Below, piece by piece: positions 40,768 through 50,625 of a stretch of 64,000 nucleotides of DNA; the stretch's first letter is position 1; every line of letters starts with the position of its first letter. The DNA comes from Lysobacter sp. Lineage in GTDB: Bacteria; Pseudomonadota; Gammaproteobacteria; Xanthomonadales; Xanthomonadaceae. The notes under the pieces were generated by a model. The model was not told the origin of the DNA and searched no databases. It saw nothing but the letters and a program-made list of their open reading frames with translations. The DNA lies in the NCBI GenBank assembly GCA_030151365.1, contig JASLDW010000012.1, forward strand, positions 1 through 64,000. Direction: 5' to 3'. The position numbers and the translations under genes are program-made.

Positions 40768-41915
40768 CGCACCCGATAGATGGTGGGTACCGGCGCCGGC
40801 GTCTTGTCGACGTCGGTGGACGGCTTCTTGTCGCCGTTGGCGTTGGCATCGGCGGCCGGAGCCGGTACGGCCTCAGGCACCACCACGCCGCCATTGGCCG
40901 CGATGGTCGCGAGACCGGCGCCGCCGCCCGCCACCGAAATGCGCAGGTGCATGCCGTCGGCGGTCGCATCCACCGGGACCACGCGCTTGATCTGCGGCTG
41001 GCTTTCCAGCCACGCCATCGCCCGCAGGTAATCCTCGCTGGAACCGATGCCGACCAGCTGGATGGTGAAGTCGGAAACCTCGTTGCTGTTCTGCTTCGGA
41101 ATCGGCTTGCCGGGGCGCGCGTACTTGCGGATCAGCGCATCGGCGGCGATGTCGGCGCCACCGGCCATGGCAGTGCGGGCATCGGCATTGCTGGTGGACG
41201 AACGCGCCAGCACCTTGCCCTTGTCGACGAAGATCCAGTCGCCACGCCACGCGGTACCGGCGCGATAGAGCTTGCCGACCAGCTGCATCGGCGGATCGTA
41301 CGCGGCTGATGCACGCGCCACGGCGGCGACATCGCTGCGCCAGATCGATCCGGCCATCACCTGTTCGGAGGCATTGCCCGACGGCAGGCCAAGGCGATAC
41401 CCGCGCGCCTTGGCGCGATCCAGCACCGGGCGCGCGGCATTGGCCTGGGCCAGCCCGACCAGGCGCGGACCGCTGCCGTCATCGATGGCCAGCCACAGCA
41501 CCGGCTTCGGGCGCGGTTCCGGCCAGCTCGCCATGCCGGTCTTGCCGACCAGCTCGGTCACCTTGGCGGGATTGAAGCGCACCACCAACATGGTCTTGAA
41601 CGACGGCGCACCCGTGGTCGAGACGCCTTCGTCCTGGCGGAAGTCGAAACTGGCGACATAGGCCTTGGCGTTGCGCACTTCGTCGGCCACGCCGGGGCGG
41701 GCGATCGGGTTGCGCTCGCCGGAGAGGTTGGTCAACACCTTGAGCAGCGCGCGCGAGAACCCGTTGTTGCGTTCCGCCTCGGACTGGTTGCGCACCGGCA
41801 CTTCGGTCGCGTACTGGCCTTCCGCCACGGCACGGTCGCCTTCCACGCGCTGGGCCAGCGCCGGCATCGCCAATGCCAGCAGGCACGCGCAGCAGAACAG
41901 TTTGAACGCTCGCAT
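40764..41915 (-). CDS. DUF2066 exported protein
   Basis: A 383-residue protein with signal peptide [21 protein letters not shown]. The mature sequence ([49 protein letters not shown]) is DUF2066, found next to perM/hda/purM in many gammaproteobacteria. The function is unknown. The C-terminal 50 residues are a Pro/Ala/Asp-rich tail. Divergent from purM. Confidence 0.9.
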   Translation of the reverse strand: MRAFKLFCCACLLALAMPALAQRVEGDRAVAEGQYATEVPVRNQSEAERNNGFSRALLKVLTNLSGERNPIARPGVADEVRNAKAYVASFDFRQDEGVSTTGAPSFKTMLVVRFNPAKVTELVGKTGMASWPEPRPKPVLWLAIDDGSGPRLVGLAQANAARPVLDRAKARGYRLGLPSGNASEQVMAGSIWRSDVAAVARASAAYDPPMQLVGKLYRAGTAWRGDWIFVDKGKVLARSSTSNADARTAMAGGADIAADALIRKYARPGKPIPKQNSNEVSDFTIQLVGIGSSEDYLRAMAWLESQPQIKRVVPVDATADGMHLRISVAGGGAGLATIAANGGVVVPEAVPAPAADANANGDKKPSTDVDKTPAPVPTIYRVR

Positions 41916-42029
41916 CAGGACTCCTTGCGGGCCATCACAAAGGCACGCACACCCCCGAATGGTGCCGCACGGGGCGTGATGCGTCCATCCCGGCTAAACT
42001 TGCGGGCCCGTTTTCCCGGAATTTCCGCC

Positions 42030-43067
42030 GTGTCCCAGACCCCGACGCCCCTGACCTATCGCGACGCCGGCGTGGACATCGATGCGGGCAACGAAGTGGT
42101 CGAGCGGATCAAGCCGCTCGTCCGCCGCACCCTGCGCCCCGAGGTGCTGGGCGGCGTCGGCCTGTTCGGCGGACTGTTCGACCTGGCCAGCCGCTACAAG
42201 GAACCGGTGCTTGTCTCCGGCACCGATGGCGTCGGCACCAAGCTGATCCTCGCCAAGCAACTCGACCGCCACGACACCATCGGCCAGGACCTGGTGGCGA
42301 TGTGCGTGAACGATGTGCTGGTCCAGGGCGCCGAACCGCTGTTCTTCCTCGACTATTTCGCCACCGGCAAGCTCGATGTCGACACCACCGTGAATGTGGT
42401 CGCCGGCATCGCCAGGGGCTGCGAAATCGCGGGCTGCGCCCTGATCGGCGGCGAGACCGCGGAAATGCCCGACATGTACCCGCCGGGCGAATACGACCTC
42501 GCAGGCTTCACCGTCGGTGCAGTCGAGAAATCGAAGCTGATCGATTCCAGCAAGGTCCGCGCGGGCGATGTGCTGATCGGCATCGCCTCCAGCGGCCCGC
42601 ATTCCAACGGCTATTCGCTGGTGCGCAAGATCCTGCAGCGTGCAGGCAATCCGCTCGACCTCGATGTCGGCGGCGTGAAATTGGCCGACGCCTTGATGGA
42701 ACCGACGCGCATCTACGTCAAGCCAGTGCTGGAACTGCTGGCGAAACACGATATCCACGCCATGGCCCACGTCACCGGCGGCGCGCTGGTCGAGAAGATC
42801 ATCCGCGTGGTGCCGAAGGAATTCGGCCTCGAGATCGATACTTCGTCGTGGCCGCTGCCGCCGGTGTTCGACTGGTTGCAGCGCGAAGGCAACGTGCCGC
42901 GCGAGGACATGTGGCGCACCTTCAACTGCGGCATCGGTTTCGTGCTGATGGCGGCGCCCGGCGACATCGCCGCGATCGAAGCCAGCCTCGATGGCCAGGG
43001 CCTCGCGCATTGGCGGATCGGCGAAGTGACCACGGCCAGCGGCGGCGAACGCCTGCACATTCGTTGA
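42030..43067 (+). CDS. purM: Phosphoribosylformylglycinamidine cyclo-ligase PurM
   Basis: A 345-residue AIR synthetase: [69 protein letters not shown], and [24 protein letters not shown] are all diagnostic. It makes aminoimidazole ribonucleotide in purine synthesis. A GTG at 42030 gives the family start [15 protein letters not shown]; an upstream in-frame ATG would add about 20 unrelated residues. Confidence 0.96.
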   Translation: MSQTPTPLTYRDAGVDIDAGNEVVERIKPLVRRTLRPEVLGGVGLFGGLFDLASRYKEPVLVSGTDGVGTKLILAKQLDRHDTIGQDLVAMCVNDVLVQGAEPLFFLDYFATGKLDVDTTVNVVAGIARGCEIAGCALIGGETAEMPDMYPPGEYDLAGFTVGAVEKSKLIDSSKVRAGDVLIGIASSGPHSNGYSLVRKILQRAGNPLDLDVGGVKLADALMEPTRIYVKPVLELLAKHDIHAMAHVTGGALVEKIIRVVPKEFGLEIDTSSWPLPPVFDWLQREGNVPREDMWRTFNCGIGFVLMAAPGDIAAIEASLDGQGLAHWRIGEVTTASGGERLHIR

Positions 43068-43071
43068 TCCG

Positions 43072-43728
43072 ATGAGCGATCGCGCTCCGTTGCCGCGCCT
43101 CGCGGTGCTGTGCTCGGGACGCGGCAGCAACCTCGGCGCGATCATCGAGGCAATCGACGCGGGAACGCTGGACGCCGACATCGTCGGCGTGTTCTCCGAC
43201 AAACCGAAATGCGAAGCCCTGCAACTCGTTCCGGCCGCCTTGCGCTGGAGCGCGAAACCGCGCGACTTCGCCAGCCGCGGCGATTTCGACCAGGCACTCG
43301 GCGATGCCGTCGCCGCCGCACGCCCGGACTGGGTCGTTTGCGCCGGCTACATGCGCATCCTCGACGATGCCTTCATCGAACGCTTCCGCGGACGGATGCT
43401 GAACATCCATCCCTCGCTGCTGCCGCGCCATCGCGGGCTCGACACCCACCAACGCGCGCTGGAAGCCGGCGATCGCGAGCACGGCGCCAGCGTCCACTTC
43501 GTCATCCCCGAACTCGATGCCGGCGCGGTCATCGCCCAGGTCGTGGTCCCGGTGCGCCCCGGCGACACCGCGCTGTCCCTGGCCGAACGCGTGCAGGCGC
43601 AGGAGCACCGTCTGTACCCGGAGGTCCTGCGCTGGGCGGTCGCCGGGCGACTGCATGAACGCGACGGCACCGCGATACTCGACGGTCATACGCTGTTTAC
43701 GCCGCGACGGCTAGAGTTCGCCGAATGA
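43072..43728 (+). CDS. purN: Phosphoribosylglycinamide formyltransferase PurN
   Basis: A 218-residue GAR transformylase: LAVLCSGRGSNLGAIIEAI, VVCAGYMRILDDAFIERFRGRMLNIHPSLLP (catalytic N-I-H), and ASVHFVIPELDAGAVIAQ with the conserved Asp. It uses 10-formyl-THF. It starts 4 bases after purM, as in E. coli. Confidence 0.96.
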   Translation: MSDRAPLPRLAVLCSGRGSNLGAIIEAIDAGTLDADIVGVFSDKPKCEALQLVPAALRWSAKPRDFASRGDFDQALGDAVAAARPDWVVCAGYMRILDDAFIERFRGRMLNIHPSLLPRHRGLDTHQRALEAGDREHGASVHFVIPELDAGAVIAQVVVPVRPGDTALSLAERVQAQEHRLYPEVLRWAVAGRLHERDGTAILDGHTLFTPRRLEFAE

Positions 43729-43747
43729 TGAATACGGGCCTCCCGCC

Positions 43748-44560
43748 GTGAAACCGATCGTCGCCCACATATTGGCCGGATTCGCCTGCCTGTTGCCGCC
43801 CTTGGCGATGGCCCAGACGATGCCACCCGCCATGCCGGCGCCGGCTGCGACCCAGCAGCAGGTGATCGTCGCGCCGGATGCCGCGTTGCCGCCGCTGGAG
43901 CGCAAGGTCCTGGTGCCGTTCCGCGCGACCTATTCGGTGACGCGCAACGGCAGCCCGGCCGGCGTCGCCTCGATGCAAGTGGTCGATCTCGGAAACGGGC
44001 GCTGGCGGCTCGACCTCGGCATCCGCGGCACGCAGGGGCTGGCGGGCCTCGCCGGATTGAACCTCCAGCAAAGCACCGTGTTCGAACGCATCGACGATGC
44101 CTTCCGGCCGATCAGCCAGGCCACGATCAAGCACATGCTGTTGAGCAACAAACGCATCACCGGCACCTATGACTGGTCGCGCAACTCCGCGCAGTGGACG
44201 GGCGATGTCAGTTCCAAGCGCCGTGCAGCGGTGGCATTGCATCCTGGCGACATGAACACGTTGCTGGTGAACCTCGCCGTGGTGCGCGATGCCGACGCCG
44301 GCAAGCCGCTGCAGTATCGCGTGGTCGACAATGGGCGCGCGCGCCTGCAAACCTTCACCACTTCGGCAGCGAAGGAAGTCGTCACCGTCGGCGACCTTTC
44401 CTACGATGCCTGGCACGTCAGCCGTACCAACGCCGGCAACGACGGCATGGACGCCTGGGTCTCCGACAACGTGCCGACGCCGGTGCGCATCGTGCAGAAC
44501 GACAGCGATACCGGAACACTCGAACTGCTGCTGACCGATTACAAGGGGCCCGCGAAATGA
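43748..44560 (+). CDS. DUF3108 exported protein (first of a tandem pair)
   Basis: A 270-residue protein with signal peptide MKPIVAHILAGFACLLPPLAMA. Residues 25-52 are a Pro/Ala/Gln linker, and the rest is DUF3108 (VPFRATYSVTRNGSPAGVASM, YDWSRNSAQWTGDV, NTLLVNLAVVRD). The role is unknown. It has a 4-base overlap with a paralogue that shares the NLAVVRDADAGKPLQYRVVDNG / NLAIVRDVEAGKPLHYRLVDNG block. Both follow purMN, as often seen for DUF3108. Confidence 0.87.
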   Translation: MKPIVAHILAGFACLLPPLAMAQTMPPAMPAPAATQQQVIVAPDAALPPLERKVLVPFRATYSVTRNGSPAGVASMQVVDLGNGRWRLDLGIRGTQGLAGLAGLNLQQSTVFERIDDAFRPISQATIKHMLLSNKRITGTYDWSRNSAQWTGDVSSKRRAAVALHPGDMNTLLVNLAVVRDADAGKPLQYRVVDNGRARLQTFTTSAAKEVVTVGDLSYDAWHVSRTNAGNDGMDAWVSDNVPTPVRIVQNDSDTGTLELLLTDYKGPAK

Positions 44561-45213
44561 AACCGATCTCCACCGCCTTGCTGGCCTTCGGCCTGCTCTC
44601 CGCCAGCCTGTCCGCGCATGCCGCGCTCAAACCCTTCAGCGCGACCTACCAGGCCACCTACATGGGCATGGACGCGGTCGGCAAGATGACGCTGGCGTCG
44701 CAAGGCGGTAGCCAGTGGAAATACAGCATGTCGATCGCCGCCAAGGTCGGTTCGGCGAAGCAGAGCACGACGTTCGAGGACGCCGGCGGCACCTGGCGCC
44801 CGCTCAGCGGGCAGGACAGCACCAACGTGTTGTTCCGTTCCGACCTGCGCAACGCCAATTACGACTGGGGCAAGCGCGAGGCGACGTGGTCGGGCAAGGT
44901 CAAGCCGGATCGCCGTGGTCCGATCGCGCTGCAAAACGGTGACGTCGACGCGATGTTGATGAATCTCGCGATCGTCCGCGATGTCGAGGCCGGCAAGCCG
45001 CTGCACTATCGCCTGGTCGACAACGGCAAGGCCAAGTCGGTCAGCTTCACGATCTCCGGCAAGGAAACGCTGAGCATCGCCGGCAAGCAGGTGCAGGCGA
45101 CCAAGGTCACCGGCGAAGACCTCGTGCTGTGGGTGGCGAGCGGCTATCCGGTGCCGGTGCGCATCCACAAGAACCAGGACAACATCGACCTCAAGCTGCA
45201 GAGCATTGATTGA
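44557..45213 (+). CDS. DUF3108 exported protein (second of a tandem pair)
   Basis: A 218-residue protein with signal peptide MKPISTALLAFGLLSASLSAHA and the DUF3108 fold directly after it (LKPFSATYQATYMGMDAVGKMTL, NYDWGKREATWSGKV, DAMLMNLAIVRD). It lacks the linker of the first copy. The pair probably arose by duplication. It ends 15 bases before repeat copy 2. Confidence 0.88.
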   Translation: MKPISTALLAFGLLSASLSAHAALKPFSATYQATYMGMDAVGKMTLASQGGSQWKYSMSIAAKVGSAKQSTTFEDAGGTWRPLSGQDSTNVLFRSDLRNANYDWGKREATWSGKVKPDRRGPIALQNGDVDAMLMNLAIVRDVEAGKPLHYRLVDNGKAKSVSFTISGKETLSIAGKQVQATKVTGEDLVLWVASGYPVPVRIHKNQDNIDLKLQSID

Positions 45214-45228
45214 GGGCGAAAGCTCACG

Positions 45229-45640
45229 GCATGCGCTGGCTTGGCGGGTGACCAGCTCCGGCGCGCGGGACGCCGCAAGTACATCCATGTAGGCTCGTGC
45301 GCCGCATCCATGCGGCGCAACGCCCGCGCTCCGGACTGGCGCACCCGCCGCCGCGCGCGTGTTGTGACTTTCTGGGGGCGTGAGTCAAGAGCAACAGCAA
45401 CAGCCCGCGAGCTGTTGCTTTTCAAATCTCCGCTTATTAACCGGACTGGTGCGTTTGCCGCGCGAACTGTTGCTTTCTCGGACGCTTGAAAGCCACCACC
45501 GGCAGCGCCTATGCGGTTCGTTCGTATGGCCGACCATTCCGCCGCATGGATGCGGCGGATGAGCCTACATGGATGTATTCACGGCGTGTCGGCCATATGG
45601 ATAACCGCGATAGGCGCACAGCCGGGCAATGCTTTTCTGC
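45229..45640. repeat. Structured dispersed repeat, copy 2 (REP/BIME-like)
   Basis: The first ~140 bases and the last ~140 bases are nearly identical to copy 1, in the same order. The middle is about 100 bases longer and contains a separate hairpin. The left 10-bp hairpin is conserved. The right hairpin is TCCGCCGCAT (45538-45547) / ATGCGGCGGA (45550-45559); two base pairs differ from copy 1 and both changes are compensated. The middle right stem is ATGGCCGAC / GTCGGCCAT. It fills the space between the convergent DUF3108 and murA genes. Confidence 0.85.
45396..45422 (+). terminator. Intrinsic terminator-like hairpin inside repeat copy 2
   Basis: AGCAACAG (45396-45403) / CTGTTGCT (45412-45419), 8-base loop, followed by TTTT. 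It is present only in copy 2 and reads in the direction of the DUF3108 genes. A partial echo, GCGAACTGTTGCTTTC, lies about 50 bases further on. Confidence 0.6.
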
Positions 45641-45648
45641 GACGTTAG

Positions 45649-46965
<1,317 letters not shown>

Positions 46966-47208
46966 TCACAGGCCGGCGGCGGTTGCTTCGGCGGGGGTCA
47001 GGGTGCGCAGCGACAGGGCGTGGATTTCGCCGCCCATGCGTTCGCCCAGGGTCGCGTAGACCATGCGGTGGCGGGCCAGCGGCAGCTTGCCCTCGAAGTC
47101 CGCGCTCACCACCAGTCCCTCGAAATGGACGCCATCGTCTCCCTGCACCTGGGCGCGGGCACCGGGCAGGCCGGTTTCGATCAATTCCTGGATGGTTTCG
47201 GCACGCAT
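46966..47208 (-). CDS. BolA-family protein (IbaG/YrbA type)
   Basis: An 80-residue BolA protein: AQVQGDDGVHFEGLVVSADFEGKLPLARHRMVYATLGERMGGEIHALSLRTLTPAE. It holds the RHRMVY motif with the invariant histidine used with monothiol glutaredoxins in Fe-S handling. Its position before murA identifies it as the IbaG (YrbA) type. It is divergent from kdsD. Confidence 0.92.
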   Translation of the reverse strand: MRAETIQELIETGLPGARAQVQGDDGVHFEGLVVSADFEGKLPLARHRMVYATLGERMGGEIHALSLRTLTPAEATAAGL

Positions 47209-47266
47209 CGGCGCTACGGGTCCACGGCTACAATAACGGCCACAAGATTAAAGGAATCCCGGGGAA

Positions 47267-48256
47267 ATGTCCGGAACCGGACCCACTGCACCGATGTTCG
47301 CCGCCAGCGGAAAACGCGTCTTCGACGTCGAAATCGACGCCCTGCGCGCGGTCGGCGCACGCATCGACGGCGACTTCAGCCGCGCCTGCGCATTGCTGCT
47401 GGCCACCCGCGGCCGCGTGGTCTGCGTCGGCATGGGCAAGTCCGGCCACGTCGCCCGCAAGATCGCCGCGACCCTGGCCTCGACCGGCACGCCGGCGTTC
47501 TTCGTCCATCCGGGCGAAGCCGGCCACGGCGACCTCGGCATGATCACCGACGCCGACACCGTGCTGGCGCTATCGAATTCCGGCGAGACCGACGAATTGC
47601 TGATGCTGCTGCCGGTGCTGGCGCGCCAGGGCAATGTGCTGGTGGCGATGACCGGTCGCCCCGAATCCACCCTCGCCCGCGAGGCCGCCGTCCATCTCGA
47701 CGTCAGCGTGCCCGCCGAAGCCTGCCCGCTCGATCTCGCGCCGACCAGCAGCACCACCGCCGCACTGGCGATGGGCGATGCATTGGCGGTCGCCCTGCTG
47801 GAAGCGCGCGGCTTCACCGCCGAGGATTTCGCCCGTTCGCATCCGGCCGGCAGCCTCGGCCGCCGCCTGCTCCTGCATATCCGCGACGTCATGCACAGCG
47901 GCGACGCCGTACCGACCGTGCCCGCCAACGCCACCCTCGGCGAAGCGCTGGTGGAGATGAGCCGCAAGCGCCTCGGCATGACCGCCATCGTCGACGACAG
48001 CCAGCACCTGCTCGGCCTGTTCACCGACGGCGACTTGCGCCGCACCCTGGACGATGCCGGCATCGACGTCCGCGCCACCCCGATCGCCAGCCTGATGACG
48101 AAGACCCCGCGCACCGTCGCTGCCGAAGCCCTCGCCGTCGAAGCCGCACGCCTGATGGAAGCGCACAAGATCAACGCGCTGATCGTGATCGACGGCGAAC
48201 GCCGCGTCGTGGGCGCCCTCAACATTCATGACCTGTTGCGCGCCCGCGTGGTGTGA
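47267..48256 (+). CDS. kdsD: D-arabinose 5-phosphate isomerase KdsD
   Basis: A 329-residue protein: SIS domain (VVCVGMGKSGHVARKIAATLASTGTPAFFVHPGEAGHGDLG, ALSNSGETDEL) and two CBS domains from about residue 205 (MHSGDAVPTVPANATL, MTAIVDDSQHLLGLFTDGDLRR). It makes arabinose 5-phosphate for Kdo synthesis. The ATG is preceded by AAAGGAAT. It is the first gene of the LPS-export/rpoN operon. Confidence 0.96.
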   Translation: MSGTGPTAPMFAASGKRVFDVEIDALRAVGARIDGDFSRACALLLATRGRVVCVGMGKSGHVARKIAATLASTGTPAFFVHPGEAGHGDLGMITDADTVLALSNSGETDELLMLLPVLARQGNVLVAMTGRPESTLAREAAVHLDVSVPAEACPLDLAPTSSTTAALAMGDALAVALLEARGFTAEDFARSHPAGSLGRRLLLHIRDVMHSGDAVPTVPANATLGEALVEMSRKRLGMTAIVDDSQHLLGLFTDGDLRRTLDDAGIDVRATPIASLMTKTPRTVAAEALAVEAARLMEAHKINALIVIDGERRVVGALNIHDLLRARVV

Positions 48257-48266
48257 TCGGCCATTC

Positions 48267-48809
48267 ATGCACCCGACCTATTCCCCCGACCTGCTCGCCC
48301 GCGCCGCCCGCATCCGCCTGATCGGATTCGATGTCGACGGCACGCTGACCGACGGCCGCCTGCACTTCGACGACCACGGCCACGAGTCCAAGACCTTCCA
48401 TTCCCAGGACGGCATGGGCATGGTGCTGCTGCGCGAATCGGGCATCGAAACCGCCATCGTCACCGCCCGCGTCAGCAATCTGGTGGAACTGCGCGGCAAA
48501 TCGCTGGGCGTGAAGCACATCCATACCCACGAACGCCGCAAGCTGGCGCGCATGCAGGCCATCGCCGCGGACATGGGCATCGCCATGGACGAGGTCGCCT
48601 TCATGGGCGACGACCTGCCCGACCTCGCCACCCTGCGCGCGGTCGGCCTGTCGATCGCACCGGCCGACGCCCACCCATGGGTGCTGGCCGAAGCGGACTG
48701 GGTCACCCCGCGCAAGGGCGGACGCGGCGCCGCCCGCGACGCCTGCGACCTGCTGCTGGCCGCCCATGGCAAGCTCGACGCCATCCTTGAATTGGGAGAG
48801 CACCCGTGA
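48267..48809 (+). CDS. kdsC: 3-deoxy-D-manno-octulosonate 8-phosphate phosphatase KdsC
   Basis: A 180-residue HAD phosphatase: GFDVDGTLTDGRLHF (nucleophile Asp), IVTARVSNLVELRGKSLG and VAFMGDDLPDLATLRAVGLS. It dephosphorylates Kdo-8-P. The start at MHPTYSPDLL was chosen because upstream frame sequence belongs to the kdsD tail. It overlaps lptC by GTGA. Confidence 0.95.
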   Translation: MHPTYSPDLLARAARIRLIGFDVDGTLTDGRLHFDDHGHESKTFHSQDGMGMVLLRESGIETAIVTARVSNLVELRGKSLGVKHIHTHERRKLARMQAIAADMGIAMDEVAFMGDDLPDLATLRAVGLSIAPADAHPWVLAEADWVTPRKGGRGAARDACDLLLAAHGKLDAILELGEHP

Positions 48810-49363
48810 GCTGGCGCGCATGGCTGACCGTGATCCTGGGCGTGGCCGCGCTGCTGGCCGGCCTGGCGATCTGGAACGAGAACAACCACCTCAAGACCCG
48901 CGGCGCGGCCGAGTACCGCCCCGACTACGTGCTGACCGATTTCACCATGGTCTCGCTCGACGAGAAGGGCAAGGAAGCGCTGACGGTGTCGGCACCGCAG
49001 CTGCGCCGCAATCCCGATACCCAAGCGATGGACCTCGATACCCCGACCTTCCTGTTCCCCGACCGCAACAACCGGCGCTGGCGGGCGACTTCGAAGACGG
49101 CCTGGGTCAGCGCCAAGGGCGAGCAGGTCAAGCTGCGCGGCGACGCCGTGATCGACTCGCCGACCGGCGACGCCGACCAGGGCCGGATTTCCAGCCCGAC
49201 GCTCGACGTTTTCACCGAAAAGGGCAAGGAACGCGCCACCACGCCGGATGCGGTCGTCATTACCAAGCCGGGCACTATAATCCGCGGTCGGGGCCTGGAC
49301 GCAGATTTCAACCAGGATCGCGTCGTGCTCCACAACGAAGTCAGGATCCAATATGCCCCCTAA
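48806..49363 (+). CDS. lptC: LPS export protein LptC
   Basis: A 185-residue protein with one N-terminal membrane anchor (WLTVILGVAALLAGLAIWN) and a periplasmic beta-jellyroll (YVLTDFTMVSLDEKG, ISSPTLDVFTEKGKERA). It links LptB2FG to LptA across the periplasm. The start is GTG inside the kdsC stop. It overlaps lptA by 11 bases. Confidence 0.93.
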   Translation: MSWRAWLTVILGVAALLAGLAIWNENNHLKTRGAAEYRPDYVLTDFTMVSLDEKGKEALTVSAPQLRRNPDTQAMDLDTPTFLFPDRNNRRWRATSKTAWVSAKGEQVKLRGDAVIDSPTGDADQGRISSPTLDVFTEKGKERATTPDAVVITKPGTIIRGRGLDADFNQDRVVLHNEVRIQYAP

Positions 49364-49853
49364 GCTGCGCGCCAGTCTGATCCCCTTGCTGCTCGTTCTC
49401 GCGGCATCGTCCGCACTCGTGCAGGCGAAAACGTCCGATCGCAAGCAGCCGACCAACATCGAAGCCGACCGCGTGGAATATTCCACCAAGTCCACTGCCC
49501 CCAACGTCCTCGACGGCAACGTCGTGGTGATCCAGGGCACGATGACGGCGAAAGGCGCACACGCGACCGTGTGGGCAACCAATGGCAAGACCAATCGCAT
49601 CCTGATGACGGGATCGCCGGTGGTGCTGACCGAAACGCTCGACGACGGTTCGCCGATGAAGGCGACCGCCGCGCAGGTCGATTACAACCTGGATACCGAA
49701 ACCGCAGTGTTCACCGGCAATGTCGTGCTGACCCAGCCCAAGGGCACGATGAACGGCCAGAAAGTCACCTACAACATGAAGACCGGACAGGTTCAGTCCG
49801 GTGGCGACGGCACCCGCGTCAAGATGCTACTGCAACCGGACTCGGGCACCTGA
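49353..49853 (+). CDS. lptA: LPS transport periplasmic protein LptA
   Basis: A 166-residue OstA-type protein with signal peptide ending LVQA. The conserved blocks are [35 protein letters not shown] and [32 protein letters not shown]. It forms the periplasmic bridge for LPS. lptB follows after one base. Confidence 0.94.
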   Translation: MPPKLRASLIPLLLVLAASSALVQAKTSDRKQPTNIEADRVEYSTKSTAPNVLDGNVVVIQGTMTAKGAHATVWATNGKTNRILMTGSPVVLTETLDDGSPMKATAAQVDYNLDTETAVFTGNVVLTQPKGTMNGQKVTYNMKTGQVQSGGDGTRVKMLLQPDSGT

Positions 49854-49854
49854 C

Positions 49855-50574
49855 GTGCTGGTCGCGGAAGGTCTGCGCAAGAAGTACAAGTCGCGCGAGG
49901 TCGTGCGCGATTTCGGGCTCACCCTCGATGCCGGCGAAGTGGTCGGCCTGCTCGGTCCCAACGGCGCCGGCAAGACCACCTGCTTCTACATGATCGTCGG
50001 GCTGGTGCCGGCCGATGCCGGCAGCATTACCCTCGACGGCCAGGACATCACCCCGCTGCCGATGTACACCCGCGCCAAGCGCGGCGTCGGCTACCTGCCG
50101 CAGGAACCCTCGGTGTTCCGCAAGCTGTCGGTGGCCGACAACATCCGGCTGGTGCTGGAACTGCGTACCGACCTCGATGCCAACGGCCGCCGTCGCGAAC
50201 TCGAATCGTTGATGGACGAGCTGCAAGTCGGCCATGTCGCCGACCAGATGGGCGCCAGCCTGTCCGGCGGCGAGCGCCGTCGCGTCGAGATCGCCCGCGC
50301 TCTGGCCGCGCGCCCGCGCCTGATGCTGCTGGACGAACCGTTCGCCGGCGTCGATCCGATTTCGGTCAACGAGATCCAGCGCATCGTCCGCCACCTCAAG
50401 GATCGCGGCATCGGCGTGTTGATCACCGACCACAATGTCCGCGAGACCCTTGGCATCTGCGATCGCGCGTATATTCTGAACGAAGGCGCGGTACTGGCCC
50501 AGGGCGCACCCGCGGCGCTGCTGGACAATGCCGATGTGCGCCGCGTGTACCTGGGCGAATCCTTCCGTCTCTGA
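49855..50574 (+). CDS. lptB: LPS export ABC ATPase LptB
   Basis: A 239-residue ATPase: [21 protein letters not shown] (Walker A), [29 protein letters not shown] (signature), [16 protein letters not shown] and the HNVRETL H-loop. It energises LPS extraction. A GTG at 49855 directly after the lptA stop gives the correct N-terminus [16 protein letters not shown]. Confidence 0.96.
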   Translation: MLVAEGLRKKYKSREVVRDFGLTLDAGEVVGLLGPNGAGKTTCFYMIVGLVPADAGSITLDGQDITPLPMYTRAKRGVGYLPQEPSVFRKLSVADNIRLVLELRTDLDANGRRRELESLMDELQVGHVADQMGASLSGGERRRVEIARALAARPRLMLLDEPFAGVDPISVNEIQRIVRHLKDRGIGVLITDHNVRETLGICDRAYILNEGAVLAQGAPAALLDNADVRRVYLGESFRL

Positions 50575-50591
50575 CCGCCATCGGCTGACGG

Positions 50592-50625
50592 AAACCGCCT
50601 GATCCGATCCCCCCGGAGGCGGTTT
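50592..50625 (+). promoter_or_regulatory. Hairpin enclosing the rpoN ribosome-binding site
   Basis: AAACCGCCT (50592-50600) pairs perfectly with AGGCGGTTT (50617-50625), loop 16 bases. The right arm contains most of the GGAGG (50615-50619) and its end overlaps the TTG start (50624-50626). It could hinder rpoN initiation or act as a weak lptB terminator. Confidence 0.5.

Noticed and set aside
21346..45640. A composite transposon bounded by the two repeat copies
   Set aside because: The copies are in direct orientation with no transposase between them; the DNA between is ordinary cys, pur and mur genes with uniform composition.
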